From positions 62,001 to 126,000 of the forward strand of contig JADJCH010000007.1 in assembly GCA_016703325.1 (NCBI GenBank): a DNA stretch of 64,000 bases, given 5' to 3'. A program made the translations under genes and the position numbers. Below are positions 23,895 to 32,083 of the stretch, one piece after another (position 1 is the stretch's first letter; every line of letters starts with the position of its first letter). This DNA comes from Burkholderiales bacterium. GTDB lineage: Bacteria > Pseudomonadota > Gammaproteobacteria > Burkholderiales > Burkholderiaceae_C. The notes under the pieces are model-generated. The model did no database searches. It had not been told where the DNA came from and worked only from the letters and a program-made list of their open reading frames with translations.

Positions 23895-24710
23895 ATGAAC
23901 CTCGACACCACCCAGTTTCAAGGCCGCCACGTCTTCGTGGCCGGCGGCTCCTCCGGCATCAACTTCGGCATCGCGCAGGCCTTTGCCCGCGCGGGGGCGA
24001 AGCTCTCCATCATCAGCCGCTCGGCCGACAAGGTGGCCGGCGCGGTGGCCGCGCTGCGCGAGCTCGGCGCCGAGGCGCAGGGCCAGTCCGCCGACGTGCG
24101 CCAGCCCGAGGCGGTGCAGGCGGCGCTGGACGCAGCGGCGGCCCGCTTCGGCCCGATCGACGTGCTGGTCTCCGGTGCAGCCGGCAACTTCCTGGCCCGC
24201 GCGCTGGACATGTCGCCCAACGCCTTCAAGACCGTGGTGGACATCGACCTGCTGGGCAGCTTCAACGTGGCCCGGCTGGCCCATCCGCACCTGCGCCAGC
24301 CGGGCGCCTGCGTGATCCAGATCTCCGCCAGCCAGGCCTTCACGCCCACACCCTTCCAGGCGCACGTCTGCGCCGCCAAGGCGGGCGTGGACATGCTGAC
24401 CCAGGTGCTGGCGCTGGAGTGGGGGCCGCTGGGCATCCGCGTCAACTCCATCGTGCCCGGGCCGATCGCCGACACCGAAGGCCTCGCCCGCCTGGCCCCG
24501 GGCGAAGACGCGCTGGCCGCGATGGCCCGCCGCGTGCCGCTGCAGCGCCTGGGCCGCGTCGACGACATCGCCCGTATGGCGATGCTGCTGGCCAGCGACT
24601 GGGGCAGCTACATCACCGGCACGGTGATCCCGGTGGACGGCGGGCTCTCGCTCACCGGGCCGCGGGATTTCAGCGCGGCAGCAGCCACGGCAGCCAAGGG
24701 ACGGTCATGA
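23895..24710 (+). CDS. SDR of the 2,4-dienoyl-CoA reductase type
   Basis: 271 residues. Rossmann GGSSGINFGIAQAFARAGA, SRSADKVA (NADP preference likely), VSGAAGNFLARALDMSPN and the end SYITGTVIPVDGGLSLTG. The usual YxxxK Tyr is replaced: the text reads QAHVCAAKAGVDML, with the Lys kept. 2,4-dienoyl-CoA reductases (DECR2-like) show this variation, together with FLARALDMSPNAF near the active site. Probably reduces a dienoyl-CoA intermediate. ATGA overlap with the next thioesterase. Confidence 0.82.
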   Translation: MNLDTTQFQGRHVFVAGGSSGINFGIAQAFARAGAKLSIISRSADKVAGAVAALRELGAEAQGQSADVRQPEAVQAALDAAAARFGPIDVLVSGAAGNFLARALDMSPNAFKTVVDIDLLGSFNVARLAHPHLRQPGACVIQISASQAFTPTPFQAHVCAAKAGVDMLTQVLALEWGPLGIRVNSIVPGPIADTEGLARLAPGEDALAAMARRVPLQRLGRVDDIARMAMLLASDWGSYITGTVIPVDGGLSLTGPRDFSAAAATAAKGRS

Positions 24711-25117
24711 CCCCTCGCAAGCCCCTCAGCGGCCGCGACCGCCACGTTCCCTTCATCGAGCACCTGGGCATCGTGCGCGAACACGCTGCCGAAGGCGTCG
24801 CCCGCGTGGCGATGGAGCTGCGCCCCGAGCTGCTCAACAACCACGCCGGCGGCCACGGCGGCGTGGTGATGACGCTGCTGGACTGCGCGATGGCGCACGC
24901 CGCACTCTCGCGCATCGACTACAGCCGCGAGGTGGTGACGGTGGACATGCACGTCGCCTTCATGCGCCCGGCCAGCGGCCGGCTGGTGGCCGAGGGCCGC
25001 GCCACCGGCGGCGGCAAATCGGTGTGCTTCTGCGAGGCGCGCATCACCGACGCCAACGGCGACCTCGCCGCCCAGGCGATGGGCACCTTCCGCTACCGGG
25101 TGGCAAGCGGAACGTGA
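24707..25117 (+). CDS. PaaI-type hot-dog thioesterase (second copy)
   Basis: 136 residues with LLNNHAGGHGGVVMTLLDCAMAHAA, the HGG-x6-D pattern of PaaI thioesterases, and VTVDMHVAFMRPASGRLVAEG. It differs clearly from the copy at 23.4 kb, so the two probably serve different chain lengths or intermediates. It ends in a 25-base tail-to-tail overlap with the RNA ligase gene on the other strand, marking one edge of the inserted cassette. Confidence 0.85.
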   Translation: MTPRKPLSGRDRHVPFIEHLGIVREHAAEGVARVAMELRPELLNNHAGGHGGVVMTLLDCAMAHAALSRIDYSREVVTVDMHVAFMRPASGRLVAEGRATGGGKSVCFCEARITDANGDLAAQAMGTFRYRVASGT

Positions 25118-25797
25118 GCGTCCACCCGGTTCCACTCGATGACACGCCTGCGCCAATGGGTGTCGATGGACTGAGTGAAGTCAGCTCGAACCAGCTTGGC
25201 CCTGGTCTCGCACCATTCCGAGGACTCCCGACGAACCACCACCCCCTCCATCGGCCCTTGACGATAGTGGCTGACGCAGGTGGTCACCAGCTCCTTCAGC
25301 GCCGCAATGCTGCATCTCCCTCGAGCAACCAAGGGCACTGTGGCCAACCCTGCCGACAGGGCCAGTGCATTGCGGCGTGAACTGCTCCAGAACCGCCTGG
25401 AGGTCCGGTCGTACACATCGAACACCAGGAACCAGTCTGGCAATGCCGCATAGTCCAGAGAATGGCGGGCGGCGCACCACTCGCCAAACACAACAAGGTC
25501 AGGCATCAGGACACTGCGCAACGCCTCGCCGTGCTGTGCCCACCAGGCCGGCAACCGCGCAAACTGCCCGGCGTGAGGTTCGCCCAAGTACTGGCCCCGG
25601 TTCTGCGCGCGCAGGCCCCCTTCGCGTGCGAGCGAAAGGCCGAGGTTGGAACCGTCCAGCTTCTCCTCCACCACCACATCGCCGGCCAGCAATGCCTGCA
25701 CCTCAGCGGTCGAAAGCACCTTGTCGTCGCGCGGTGTATCCCGGCCGAGCCAAGCCAGATGCGGGGTGTGGGGAAACCGAAAGAAGTCTCCATCCAT
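25093..25797 (-). CDS. Minimal ATP-dependent RNA ligase, third gene of the cassette
   Basis: 234 residues, about the size of a bare nucleotidyltransferase domain with little C-terminal extension. Covalent nucleotidyltransferase motifs appear in order: I EEKLDGSN (44-51, K46 would carry AMP), Ia around LRAQNRGQYLG, III VVFGEWC (102-108), IIIa WFLVFDVYD (122-130), IV MEGVVVRR (183-190), V TRAKLVRADF (198-207). This is the RNA_ligase (Rnl2/DRB0094-like) pattern and would reseal broken RNA. The start at 25797 is 5 bases after the PIN gene stop; the longer frame overlaps that gene and lacks likeness. DNA ligase activity is less likely. Confidence 0.8.
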   Translation of the reverse strand: MDGDFFRFPHTPHLAWLGRDTPRDDKVLSTAEVQALLAGDVVVEEKLDGSNLGLSLAREGGLRAQNRGQYLGEPHAGQFARLPAWWAQHGEALRSVLMPDLVVFGEWCAARHSLDYAALPDWFLVFDVYDRTSRRFWSSSRRNALALSAGLATVPLVARGRCSIAALKELVTTCVSHYRQGPMEGVVVRRESSEWCETRAKLVRADFTQSIDTHWRRRVIEWNRVDAHVPLATR

Positions 25798-25802
25798 GGC
25801 GT

Positions 25803-26330
25803 TCAGTCCGGCAACTGGGGCACTGGCTTCTCCGGGAACTTCTTGCCATAGAACGTGCAGGCGTCGGCGGGACAAAGGAATTCGACCTTGATCCCCTTGG
25901 CCCGCAGGGCCGGCCACCAGTCCAGCCATTTGCAGTCCGCTGCCTGCCAGATCGCCGGACTGTCCGGGTGTGCATGAGCCACGGCAGCGAATTTTCGATC
26001 GGGTGCGTCGAACCGGGGCTCCAACTCTGAATCAGGGAACTCGGCAAAGCAGTCGTCTGCCGTTTCGTTCAGCGAGACCTGCTCCATCCGTGTGCTGCCG
26101 GCTTGCCGCAGGAGCCATTTCAAGAAGACATCCCCTACGCCTTTGGGCGGGTTCAGGCTGGTCTTGCGCTGATACTCCCGCAGGATGCGCAACCCATCGT
26201 CGATGACGACGATGCCCTTGCCCTGCATCGCACGGAGCCGCTGGATGCATTCGACCACGCAATCTTCCGAAACATCATCGTGCAGACCGTTGGCGACCAG
26301 AAGCACGTTGGTATCGATGACCGCCTTCAC
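25803..26330 (-). CDS. PIN-like nuclease, second gene of the cassette
   Basis: 175 residues with the start AVIDTNVLLVANG (D6, N8), acidic VIDDGLRILREY (D44, D45, E52), DAPDRKFAAVAHAH (D111, K113) and QAADCKWLDW (D132). Spaced Asp/Glu residues and the order beta-strand, helix, DRKF, AAD match PIN-fold metal-dependent ribonucleases. It starts with GTG overlapping the ATPase stop (GTGA), so it is translated with the ATPase. It is probably the effector that cuts RNA, controlled by the ATPase and countered or followed by the ligase. The RNA target is unknown. No separate antitoxin is seen. Confidence 0.75.
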   Translation of the reverse strand: MKAVIDTNVLLVANGLHDDVSEDCVVECIQRLRAMQGKGIVVIDDGLRILREYQRKTSLNPPKGVGDVFLKWLLRQAGSTRMEQVSLNETADDCFAEFPDSELEPRFDAPDRKFAAVAHAHPDSPAIWQAADCKWLDWWPALRAKGIKVEFLCPADACTFYGKKFPEKPVPQLPD

Positions 26331-27724
26331 TGCGCTCCACCTTGCTGCTTGATGATCTTCTTGCGTTGCATGGCAGCCAGGGTACGTCCCGCAATGTCGG
26401 CCATCTCGTCACCGAAAAAGTGCTCCGGCCAGTTCTCGATCTCACCGAACATGTTCAGCCTCAGAGGCTCCAATTCGGTCGCTGAACCTGTACGCCGACA
26501 GAAGTAGACCGCCACGTCCTCGGGCTTGACCACCCCTTCGGCAACACGGCGCTGCAGTCGATTCAGGAAATGCTCGGAGTGACTCTCCACAATCAACTGC
26601 ACATCACGCGGCTTGCCACCTTCACGGGCCTGGGTCGCAGAAATGAAGACGTCTGCCAGTTCAGCCTGAACTTGCGGATGCAGGTGGATCTCCGGCTGTT
26701 CCATCCAGACAGTGGAATGCGGTGGGCAGTAGAAGGCCTGTACCAGAGCCGGCAGCACCTGGGAAATACCGAAGCCCACGTCCGTGATCTTCACCTCGGG
26801 CGCTTTGGCATGGGTCTTCACCAGCACTTCGTATTCCTTTCGACCCTGCGCCACCGGCCTCACAGCGAAGTCATGAATCACGCCCAAGTCTTTGAGCCAC
26901 GCCGCTATGAACTCGGCAAAGCCCTTGGTGTGCCCCCCGACTTGCCGGTTGAGTCTGCGCCCCTCACCTTGCGCCGCCAGGATGGCTGCCACAGCGTACT
27001 CACCCATCTGCCCGACGCTGGCGGGTGTGTCGCCTGACCATTGGTAGATGCGCTGAGGGTGACTGCGCAGCGGCCCCAGGTAGGAGATGCGCTCCAGCAT
27101 CCCCTCGGTGGCCAGCGCGAAGTCCGCCAGGAAGCCAGCGTTCTTGTACCGAGCCATGCTGGTATCCGACAGGCGATAAAACTTCTCGGGCTCTTCCAAC
27201 GGCCACTTTCGCCCATCGGCCATCTTGAAACCATAGTGGATCGACTTCAGGTGGAGCTTGCGCTTCTCATCACGATCCAGTGCCACATCGAGCACTTCCT
27301 TGTCACCTGAGGCCATGGCGTAGCGCAGCGCCTGGACCTCAGGTTGCTGAGCCTTGTTGGCGGACAACGTCACATTCAGGCGCATGTGATCGCCCTGATA
27401 GCGGGACTCGGCCTGCAGGGGGTCACGTACATCCAGGACTTTGGGCAGGACCCAGCCCAGTTCGAAGAAAAGCGCTTGCTGCAGATCGTGCCCGTGCAGA
27501 CAGTCGGTGAACGTGCCCAGGTCGATCAGCGACGACGCATCTCCCAGATGCAGGGCTCGCCGGCGATCCGTCGAACGGGCTGTCTGCTGGAGCGTAAGCA
27601 ACAGGTGGCCCAGGCTGCTTTTGCCCGCACTGTTCGCACCGAAGAGCACGGTGAGTGGCGCGAGGCGAATCGGCCCCGTGTCTTTCCAAGCCTTGAAGTT
27701 CTTGATGTGCAGATGGGTCAGCAT
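26327..27724 (-). CDS. OLD-like AAA ATPase with DUF3696, first gene of the cassette
   Basis: 465 residues from MLTHLHIKNFKAWKD; a much longer upstream frame is a shadow of the thiolase gene. The ABC-ATPase head is complete: Walker A GANSAGKS (29-36), signature-like DVGFGISQVLPALVQA, Walker B WMEQPEIHLHP, and VESHSEHFLNRLQRRV. The end MFGEIENWPEHFFGDEMADI is the DUF3696 signature. There is no TOPRIM nuclease domain, unlike true OLD proteins, so the nuclease is supplied by the PIN gene. Such ATPases act as sensors in anti-phage modules (Gabija and PARIS relatives). Base use is less GC-rich than the flanking catabolic genes. Confidence 0.85.
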   Translation of the reverse strand: MLTHLHIKNFKAWKDTGPIRLAPLTVLFGANSAGKSSLGHLLLTLQQTARSTDRRRALHLGDASSLIDLGTFTDCLHGHDLQQALFFELGWVLPKVLDVRDPLQAESRYQGDHMRLNVTLSANKAQQPEVQALRYAMASGDKEVLDVALDRDEKRKLHLKSIHYGFKMADGRKWPLEEPEKFYRLSDTSMARYKNAGFLADFALATEGMLERISYLGPLRSHPQRIYQWSGDTPASVGQMGEYAVAAILAAQGEGRRLNRQVGGHTKGFAEFIAAWLKDLGVIHDFAVRPVAQGRKEYEVLVKTHAKAPEVKITDVGFGISQVLPALVQAFYCPPHSTVWMEQPEIHLHPQVQAELADVFISATQAREGGKPRDVQLIVESHSEHFLNRLQRRVAEGVVKPEDVAVYFCRRTGSATELEPLRLNMFGEIENWPEHFFGDEMADIAGRTLAAMQRKKIIKQQGGAQ

Positions 27725-27937
27725 CGGTGCAAGTTTTCCGCGTCTGAAGGGGCCTCGCCTCCGGAACAGGAGCAGACCCAATACGCAGAGTCTCCACCAA
27801 AAAGGCATCCGGCCAGAGCGCAACGCCGCAGGCCGTGAGCGTTTTCGCCACTCCCTTTGGTCGTGAACGCGATTGTTCCAGGCAAGCGGTCCCCGCAGAC
27901 TGCGTTCCCAGCACTTCGCGCTTTCCAGGACTTGCCT

Positions 27938-29176
27938 ATGACGACCACCTCCAGCCCCCAGCGCCCCGTCCACGTCGTTGGCGTGGGCATGATCCCCTTC
28001 ACCAAACCCGGCGCCAGCGAGCCCTACACCGTGATGGGCGCCAGGGCCGCCCGACTGGCACTGGACGACGCGCGCCTGCCCTACGGCGAGGTGCAGCAGG
28101 CCTACGTCGGCTACGTCTACGGCGACTCCACCGCCGGGCAGGCGGCGCTGTACGGCGTGGGCCTGAGCGGCATCCCCGTCTTCAACGTCAACAACAACTG
28201 CTCCACCGGTTCCAGCGCGCTTTTCCTGGCCCGCCAGGCGGTGGAGAGCGGCATGGTGGAGTGCGCGCTGGCGCTGGGCTTTGAGCAGATGCAGCCCGGT
28301 GCGCTGAAGAGCCAGTGGGGCGACCGGCCTTCTCCGATGCAGCGCTTTGCCGACGTGATGACCGCGCACCAGGGCTACCTGCCGGAGGCACCGCGGGCGG
28401 CGCAGTTCTTCGGCGGCGCGGGGCTGGACTACATGGCGCAGTACGGCATCCGCGCCGACACCTTCGGCCGCATCTCGGTCAAGGCCCGCCAGCACGCTGC
28501 GCGCAACCCGCTGGCCGTGTTCCGCCAGACGCTGACGCTGGACGAGGTGATGGCCAGCTCCCCCGTGTTCGGCCCCTTGACGCGCTTCCAGTGCTGCCCG
28601 CCCACCTGCGGCGCGGCCGCGGCCGTCGTCTGCTCGGCGGAGTTCGCGCAGCGCCACGGGCTGGACCGCACGGTCGTGATCGCCGCGCAGGCCATGACCA
28701 CCGATCGGCCCTCGACCTTCGAGACCGAGGGCGGAGGCTGCGACATGCGCCGCGTGGTGGGCTACGACATGACCGCGTCGGCCGCGCAGCAGGTCTATGC
28801 AAGTGCCGGCATCGGCCCGGAGGACGTGGACGTGGTGGAGCTGCACGACTGCTTCACCGCCAACGAGCTGATCACCTACGAGGCGCTGGGCCTGACCGCG
28901 CCGGGCACGGCCGAGCGCTTCATCGTCGACGGCGACAACACCTACGGCGGCAAGGTGGTGACCAACCCGAGCGGCGGCCTGCTGTCCAAGGGGCATCCGC
29001 TGGGCGCCACCGGCCTGGCGCAGTGCTACGAGCTGACGCAGCAGCTGCGCGGCCGGGCCGAGCAGCGCCAGGTCGAGGGCGCGCGCCTCGCCCTGCAGCA
29101 CAACCTGGGGCTGGGCGGCGCCTGCGTGGTCACGCTCTACCAGGCCCAGACGCAGGCACAGAAGGCCGCCGCATGA
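27938..29176 (+). CDS. SCP2-type thiolase / lipid-transfer protein
   Basis: 412 residues from MTTTSSPQRPVHVVGVG. The frame is open upstream into the cassette promoter side. Motifs are IPVFNVNNNCSTGSSALFLA (nucleophile Cys region), VELHDCFTANELITYEALG (His/Cys), NPSGGLLSKGHPLGATG and the end QHNLGLGGACVVTLYQ. SCP2 thiolases cleave branched or ring-derived 3-ketoacyl-CoAs. First gene of a 12-13 gene rightward operon with mostly 4-base overlaps. Confidence 0.9.
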   Translation: MTTTSSPQRPVHVVGVGMIPFTKPGASEPYTVMGARAARLALDDARLPYGEVQQAYVGYVYGDSTAGQAALYGVGLSGIPVFNVNNNCSTGSSALFLARQAVESGMVECALALGFEQMQPGALKSQWGDRPSPMQRFADVMTAHQGYLPEAPRAAQFFGGAGLDYMAQYGIRADTFGRISVKARQHAARNPLAVFRQTLTLDEVMASSPVFGPLTRFQCCPPTCGAAAAVVCSAEFAQRHGLDRTVVIAAQAMTTDRPSTFETEGGGCDMRRVVGYDMTASAAQQVYASAGIGPEDVDVVELHDCFTANELITYEALGLTAPGTAERFIVDGDNTYGGKVVTNPSGGLLSKGHPLGATGLAQCYELTQQLRGRAEQRQVEGARLALQHNLGLGGACVVTLYQAQTQAQKAAA

Positions 29177-29649
29177 TCGACCGCCGCCACATCGGCACCG
29201 CGCTACCGCCGTTCACGGTGGACGTCGAGCGCGGCCGGCTGCGCTTCTTCGCCCAGGCCACCGGCCAGACCGACCCGGTCTACCGCGACGACACGGCCGC
29301 CCGCGCCGCCGGCCACCCCGGCCTGCCGGTGCCGCCGACCTACCTGTTCTGCCTGGAGATGGACGGCCCCAACCCGGCCGCGATCCGCGAGCTGCTGGGG
29401 CTGGACTACCGCCGCCTGCTGCACGGCGAGCAGGGCTTCTCCTTCCACCGCCTGGCGTTTGCGGGCGACCGCCTGACCTTCCGCCAGCGCATCGAGGACA
29501 TCTACGACAAGAAGGGCGGCGCGCTGGAGTTCATCGTGCGTTGCACCGAGGTGACGAACCAGCGCGGCGAGCCGGTGGCCGAGCTGCGCACCGTCACGGT
29601 CTACCGCAACCCGGTCCCTTCAGCGGCCCACACGGGAGCCCCGGCATGA
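29173..29649 (+). CDS. MaoC-like dehydratase, FAS1 N-terminal type
   Basis: 158 residues. The sequence VERGRLRFFAQATGQTDPVYRD and HPGLPVPPTYLFCLEM is the N-terminal hot-dog domain of split MaoC hydratases, which lacks the catalytic His/Asp pair and binds the acyl chain. It should pair with the next gene, which has the catalytic residues, as in mycobacterial HadAB-like or ChsH-type heteromers. ATGA overlaps on both sides. Confidence 0.82.
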   Translation: MIDRRHIGTALPPFTVDVERGRLRFFAQATGQTDPVYRDDTAARAAGHPGLPVPPTYLFCLEMDGPNPAAIRELLGLDYRRLLHGEQGFSFHRLAFAGDRLTFRQRIEDIYDKKGGALEFIVRCTEVTNQRGEPVAELRTVTVYRNPVPSAAHTGAPA

Positions 29650-30080
29650 CCCACCCCCTGCCGAATTGGGACGCGCTGGCCATCGGCGACACGCTGCCCG
29701 CGCTGGTGCTGCCGCCGATCAGCCGCCACACGCTGGCGCTGTACTGCGGCGCCTCCGGTGACCACAACCCGATCCACGTCGACATCGACTTCGCCCGCTC
29801 GGCCGGCATGGACGACGTGTTCGCCCACGGCATGCTGAGCGCCGCCTGGCTGGGCCGGCTGCTGACCGACTGGCTGCCGCAGTCGGCGATCCGCTCGCTC
29901 GACATCCGCTTTGCCGCCATCACCCAGGTGGGCGAGGTCATCACCTGCACCGGCCGGGTGAGCGAGAAGCTGGAACGCCACGGCGAGCGGCTGGCCCGCC
30001 TGCAACTGGCCACGGCCAACGCCGACGGCGTGATCAAGCTCGCCGGCGAGGCCCTGGTGGCCTGGCCCTGCTCCACCTGA
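29646..30080 (+). CDS. MaoC-like dehydratase, catalytic subunit
   Basis: 144 residues with the hydratase-2 motif CGASGDHNPIHVDIDFARSAG, where the Asp and His are the catalytic pair, then DDVFAHGMLSAAWLGRLLTDWL. Probably forms a heteromeric enoyl-CoA hydratase with the preceding subunit. ATGA overlap upstream, 18 bases to the SDR gene downstream. Confidence 0.87.
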   Translation: MTHPLPNWDALAIGDTLPALVLPPISRHTLALYCGASGDHNPIHVDIDFARSAGMDDVFAHGMLSAAWLGRLLTDWLPQSAIRSLDIRFAAITQVGEVITCTGRVSEKLERHGERLARLQLATANADGVIKLAGEALVAWPCST

Positions 30081-30098
30081 CTCCAGAGACTCACCCCC

Positions 30099-30926
30099 AT
30101 GACACTCAAACTCGAAGGCAAGGTCGCCCTCGTCTCCGGCTCCGGCCGCGGCATCGGCCGTGAGATCGCGCTCAAGCTCGCCAGCGACGGCGCCCGCGTC
30201 GTCGTCAACGACCTGGACGCCGAACCGGCGGCACAGACCGTGGCGGACATCGTTGCCGCCGGCGGCCAGGCGGTGGCCTGTGCCGGCAGCGTCACCGAGG
30301 CCGGCTTTGCCGAGCGCTTCGTTGCCGCGGGCATCGACACCTGGGGCGGCCTGGACATCATCGTCAACAACGCCGGCTACACCTGGGACAACGTGGTGCA
30401 GAAGATGACCGACGAGCAGTGGGAGGCCATGCTGGCGGTGCACCTGACGGCGCCCTTCCGCATCCTGCGCGCCGCGTCGGGCTTCATCCGCGAAGCTGCC
30501 AGGCGCGAGGCCGACGAGGGCCGCGAAGTCTTCCGCAAGGTGGTCAACATCTCGTCCACCTCGGGCGTCTACGGCAATGCCGGCCAGGCCAACTACGCGG
30601 CGGCCAAGGCCGGCATCAACGGCCTGACCAAGGCGATGGCCAAGGAATGGGGCCGCTACAAGGTGACGGTCAACAGCGTCGCCTTCGGCCTGATCAAGAC
30701 CCGCCTGACCGAGGCCGACGCGAGCGCCGGCGCCAGCATCGACATCGAAGGCCGGCAGATCCGCGTCGGCGTGAACCCGCAGATCCTCAAGAACGCCGAG
30801 GCGCTGATCCCGCTGGGCCGCGGCGGCTACCCGCATGAGGCGGCCGGGGCGGTCTACCTGTTCTGCATCCCGGAGAGCAATTACGTCTCCGGCCAGGTGC
30901 TGGTCTGCGGCGGAGGACGGCCATGA
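30099..30926 (+). CDS. SDR oxidoreductase, FabG-like
   Basis: 275 residues. Rossmann VALVSGSGRGIGREIALKLA, VNDLDAEPAA (NAD preference by the Asp), IIVNNAGYTWDNVVQKM, Ser in NISSTSGVYGNAGQ and YAAAKAG. It is the probable 3-hydroxyacyl-CoA dehydrogenase step after the MaoC hydratase. A C-terminal insertion around residues 205-240 (LTEADASAGASIDIEGRQ) is longer than in FabG. ATGA overlap with the acyl-CoA dehydrogenase gene. Confidence 0.88.
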   Translation: MTLKLEGKVALVSGSGRGIGREIALKLASDGARVVVNDLDAEPAAQTVADIVAAGGQAVACAGSVTEAGFAERFVAAGIDTWGGLDIIVNNAGYTWDNVVQKMTDEQWEAMLAVHLTAPFRILRAASGFIREAARREADEGREVFRKVVNISSTSGVYGNAGQANYAAAKAGINGLTKAMAKEWGRYKVTVNSVAFGLIKTRLTEADASAGASIDIEGRQIRVGVNPQILKNAEALIPLGRGGYPHEAAGAVYLFCIPESNYVSGQVLVCGGGRP

Positions 30927-32083
30927 TGCCGCGCCGCAGCTGGGAGGACGAGGAGCTCGTGCTGCTGCGCGACAACGCACGGCGCTTCTTTGAGCGGGAA
31001 TGTGTGCCCCATGAGCTGCGCTGGCGTGCGCAGCACCATGCCGAGCGCGAACTCTGGAACAAGGCGGGCGCGGCCGGCATCCTCTGCGCCAGCATCCCGG
31101 AAGAATACGGCGGCGGCGGCGGGCACTTCCTGCACGAGGCGGTGATCTGCGAGGAGCAGTGGTACGCGCTGAGCTATGCCTTCAGCAACAACGTGCACAG
31201 CGGCATCGTCGCGCACTACCTGCTGGCCTACGGCAGTCAGGCGCAGAAGCAGCGCTGGCTGCCGGGCATGGCCACGGGGGAGATCGTCACCGCCATTGCG
31301 ATGACCGAGCCCGGCGCGGGCACCGACCTGCAGCGCATCCGCACCCACGCGCGGCGGGAGGGTGACGAGTACGTCATCAACGGCAGCAAGATCTTCATCA
31401 CCAATGGCCTGCACGCCGACCTGGTCTGCGTGGCGGTCAAGACCGACGTGAACGCGGGCGCCAAGGGCGTGTCGCTGCTGATGGTCGAGACCGCGGGATT
31501 GAAGGGCTTCCGCCGCGGCCAGCCGCTCGACAAGATCGGCCAGAAGATGAACGACACCACCGAGCTGTTCTTCGACGAGGTGCGCGTGCCGGTCGAGAAC
31601 CTGCTGGGTGGCCCGGAGGGCGAGGGCCAGGGCTTTCGCCAGCTGATGCAGCAGCTGCCGCGCGAACGGCTGATCATCGCGGTGGGCTCGGTGGCGCTGA
31701 TGCGCCGGGCCATCGACGAGACGCTGGCCCATGTGCGCGAGCGGCAGATCTTCGGCCAGGCGCTGATGAAGCAGCAGAACACCCGTTTCGTGCTGGCCGA
31801 GTGCGAAACGCAGGCCCGCGTCGCACAGGCCTATGTGGACGACTGCATTGCCAGGCTGCAGGCCGACACGCTGGACGTGCCCACCGCGGCGATGGCCAAG
31901 TGGTGGACCACCGACACGGCCTGCCGCGTGGTCGACGCCTGCGTGCAGCTCTTCGGCGGCTACGGCTACATGACCGAGTACCCGATTGCGCGCCTGTACA
32001 CCGACGTGCGCGTGGGCCGCATCTACGGCGGCGCCAACGAGGTGATGAAGGAAATCATCGCCCGCTCGCTGGAGCAGGGATGA
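30923..32083 (+). CDS. Acyl-CoA dehydrogenase
   Basis: 386 residues. Motifs are AGILCASIPEEYGGGGGHFL, AIAMTEPGAGTDLQRIRT, VINGSKIFITNGLHADL and the end CVQLFGGYGYMTEYPIARLY followed by VGRIYGGANEVMKEIIARSL. The RIYGGANE text has Gly where MCAD has the catalytic Glu; isovaleryl and long-chain types place the Glu on another helix, so this enzyme probably belongs there. It desaturates an acyl-CoA in the pathway. 4-base overlaps on both sides. Confidence 0.92.
   Translation: MMPRRSWEDEELVLLRDNARRFFERECVPHELRWRAQHHAERELWNKAGAAGILCASIPEEYGGGGGHFLHEAVICEEQWYALSYAFSNNVHSGIVAHYLLAYGSQAQKQRWLPGMATGEIVTAIAMTEPGAGTDLQRIRTHARREGDEYVINGSKIFITNGLHADLVCVAVKTDVNAGAKGVSLLMVETAGLKGFRRGQPLDKIGQKMNDTTELFFDEVRVPVENLLGGPEGEGQGFRQLMQQLPRERLIIAVGSVALMRRAIDETLAHVRERQIFGQALMKQQNTRFVLAECETQARVAQAYVDDCIARLQADTLDVPTAAMAKWWTTDTACRVVDACVQLFGGYGYMTEYPIARLYTDVRVGRIYGGANEVMKEIIARSLEQG

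Noticed and set aside
25798..25929. 44-codon extension of the RNA ligase
   Set aside because: It overlaps the PIN gene and lacks ligase likeness. The start at 25797 is spaced as in an operon.
27725..29101. N-terminal extension of the AAA ATPase frame to 924 codons
   Set aside because: The extra part is antisense to the SCP2-type thiolase and shows no likeness. The ATPase family starts at MLTHLHIKNF.
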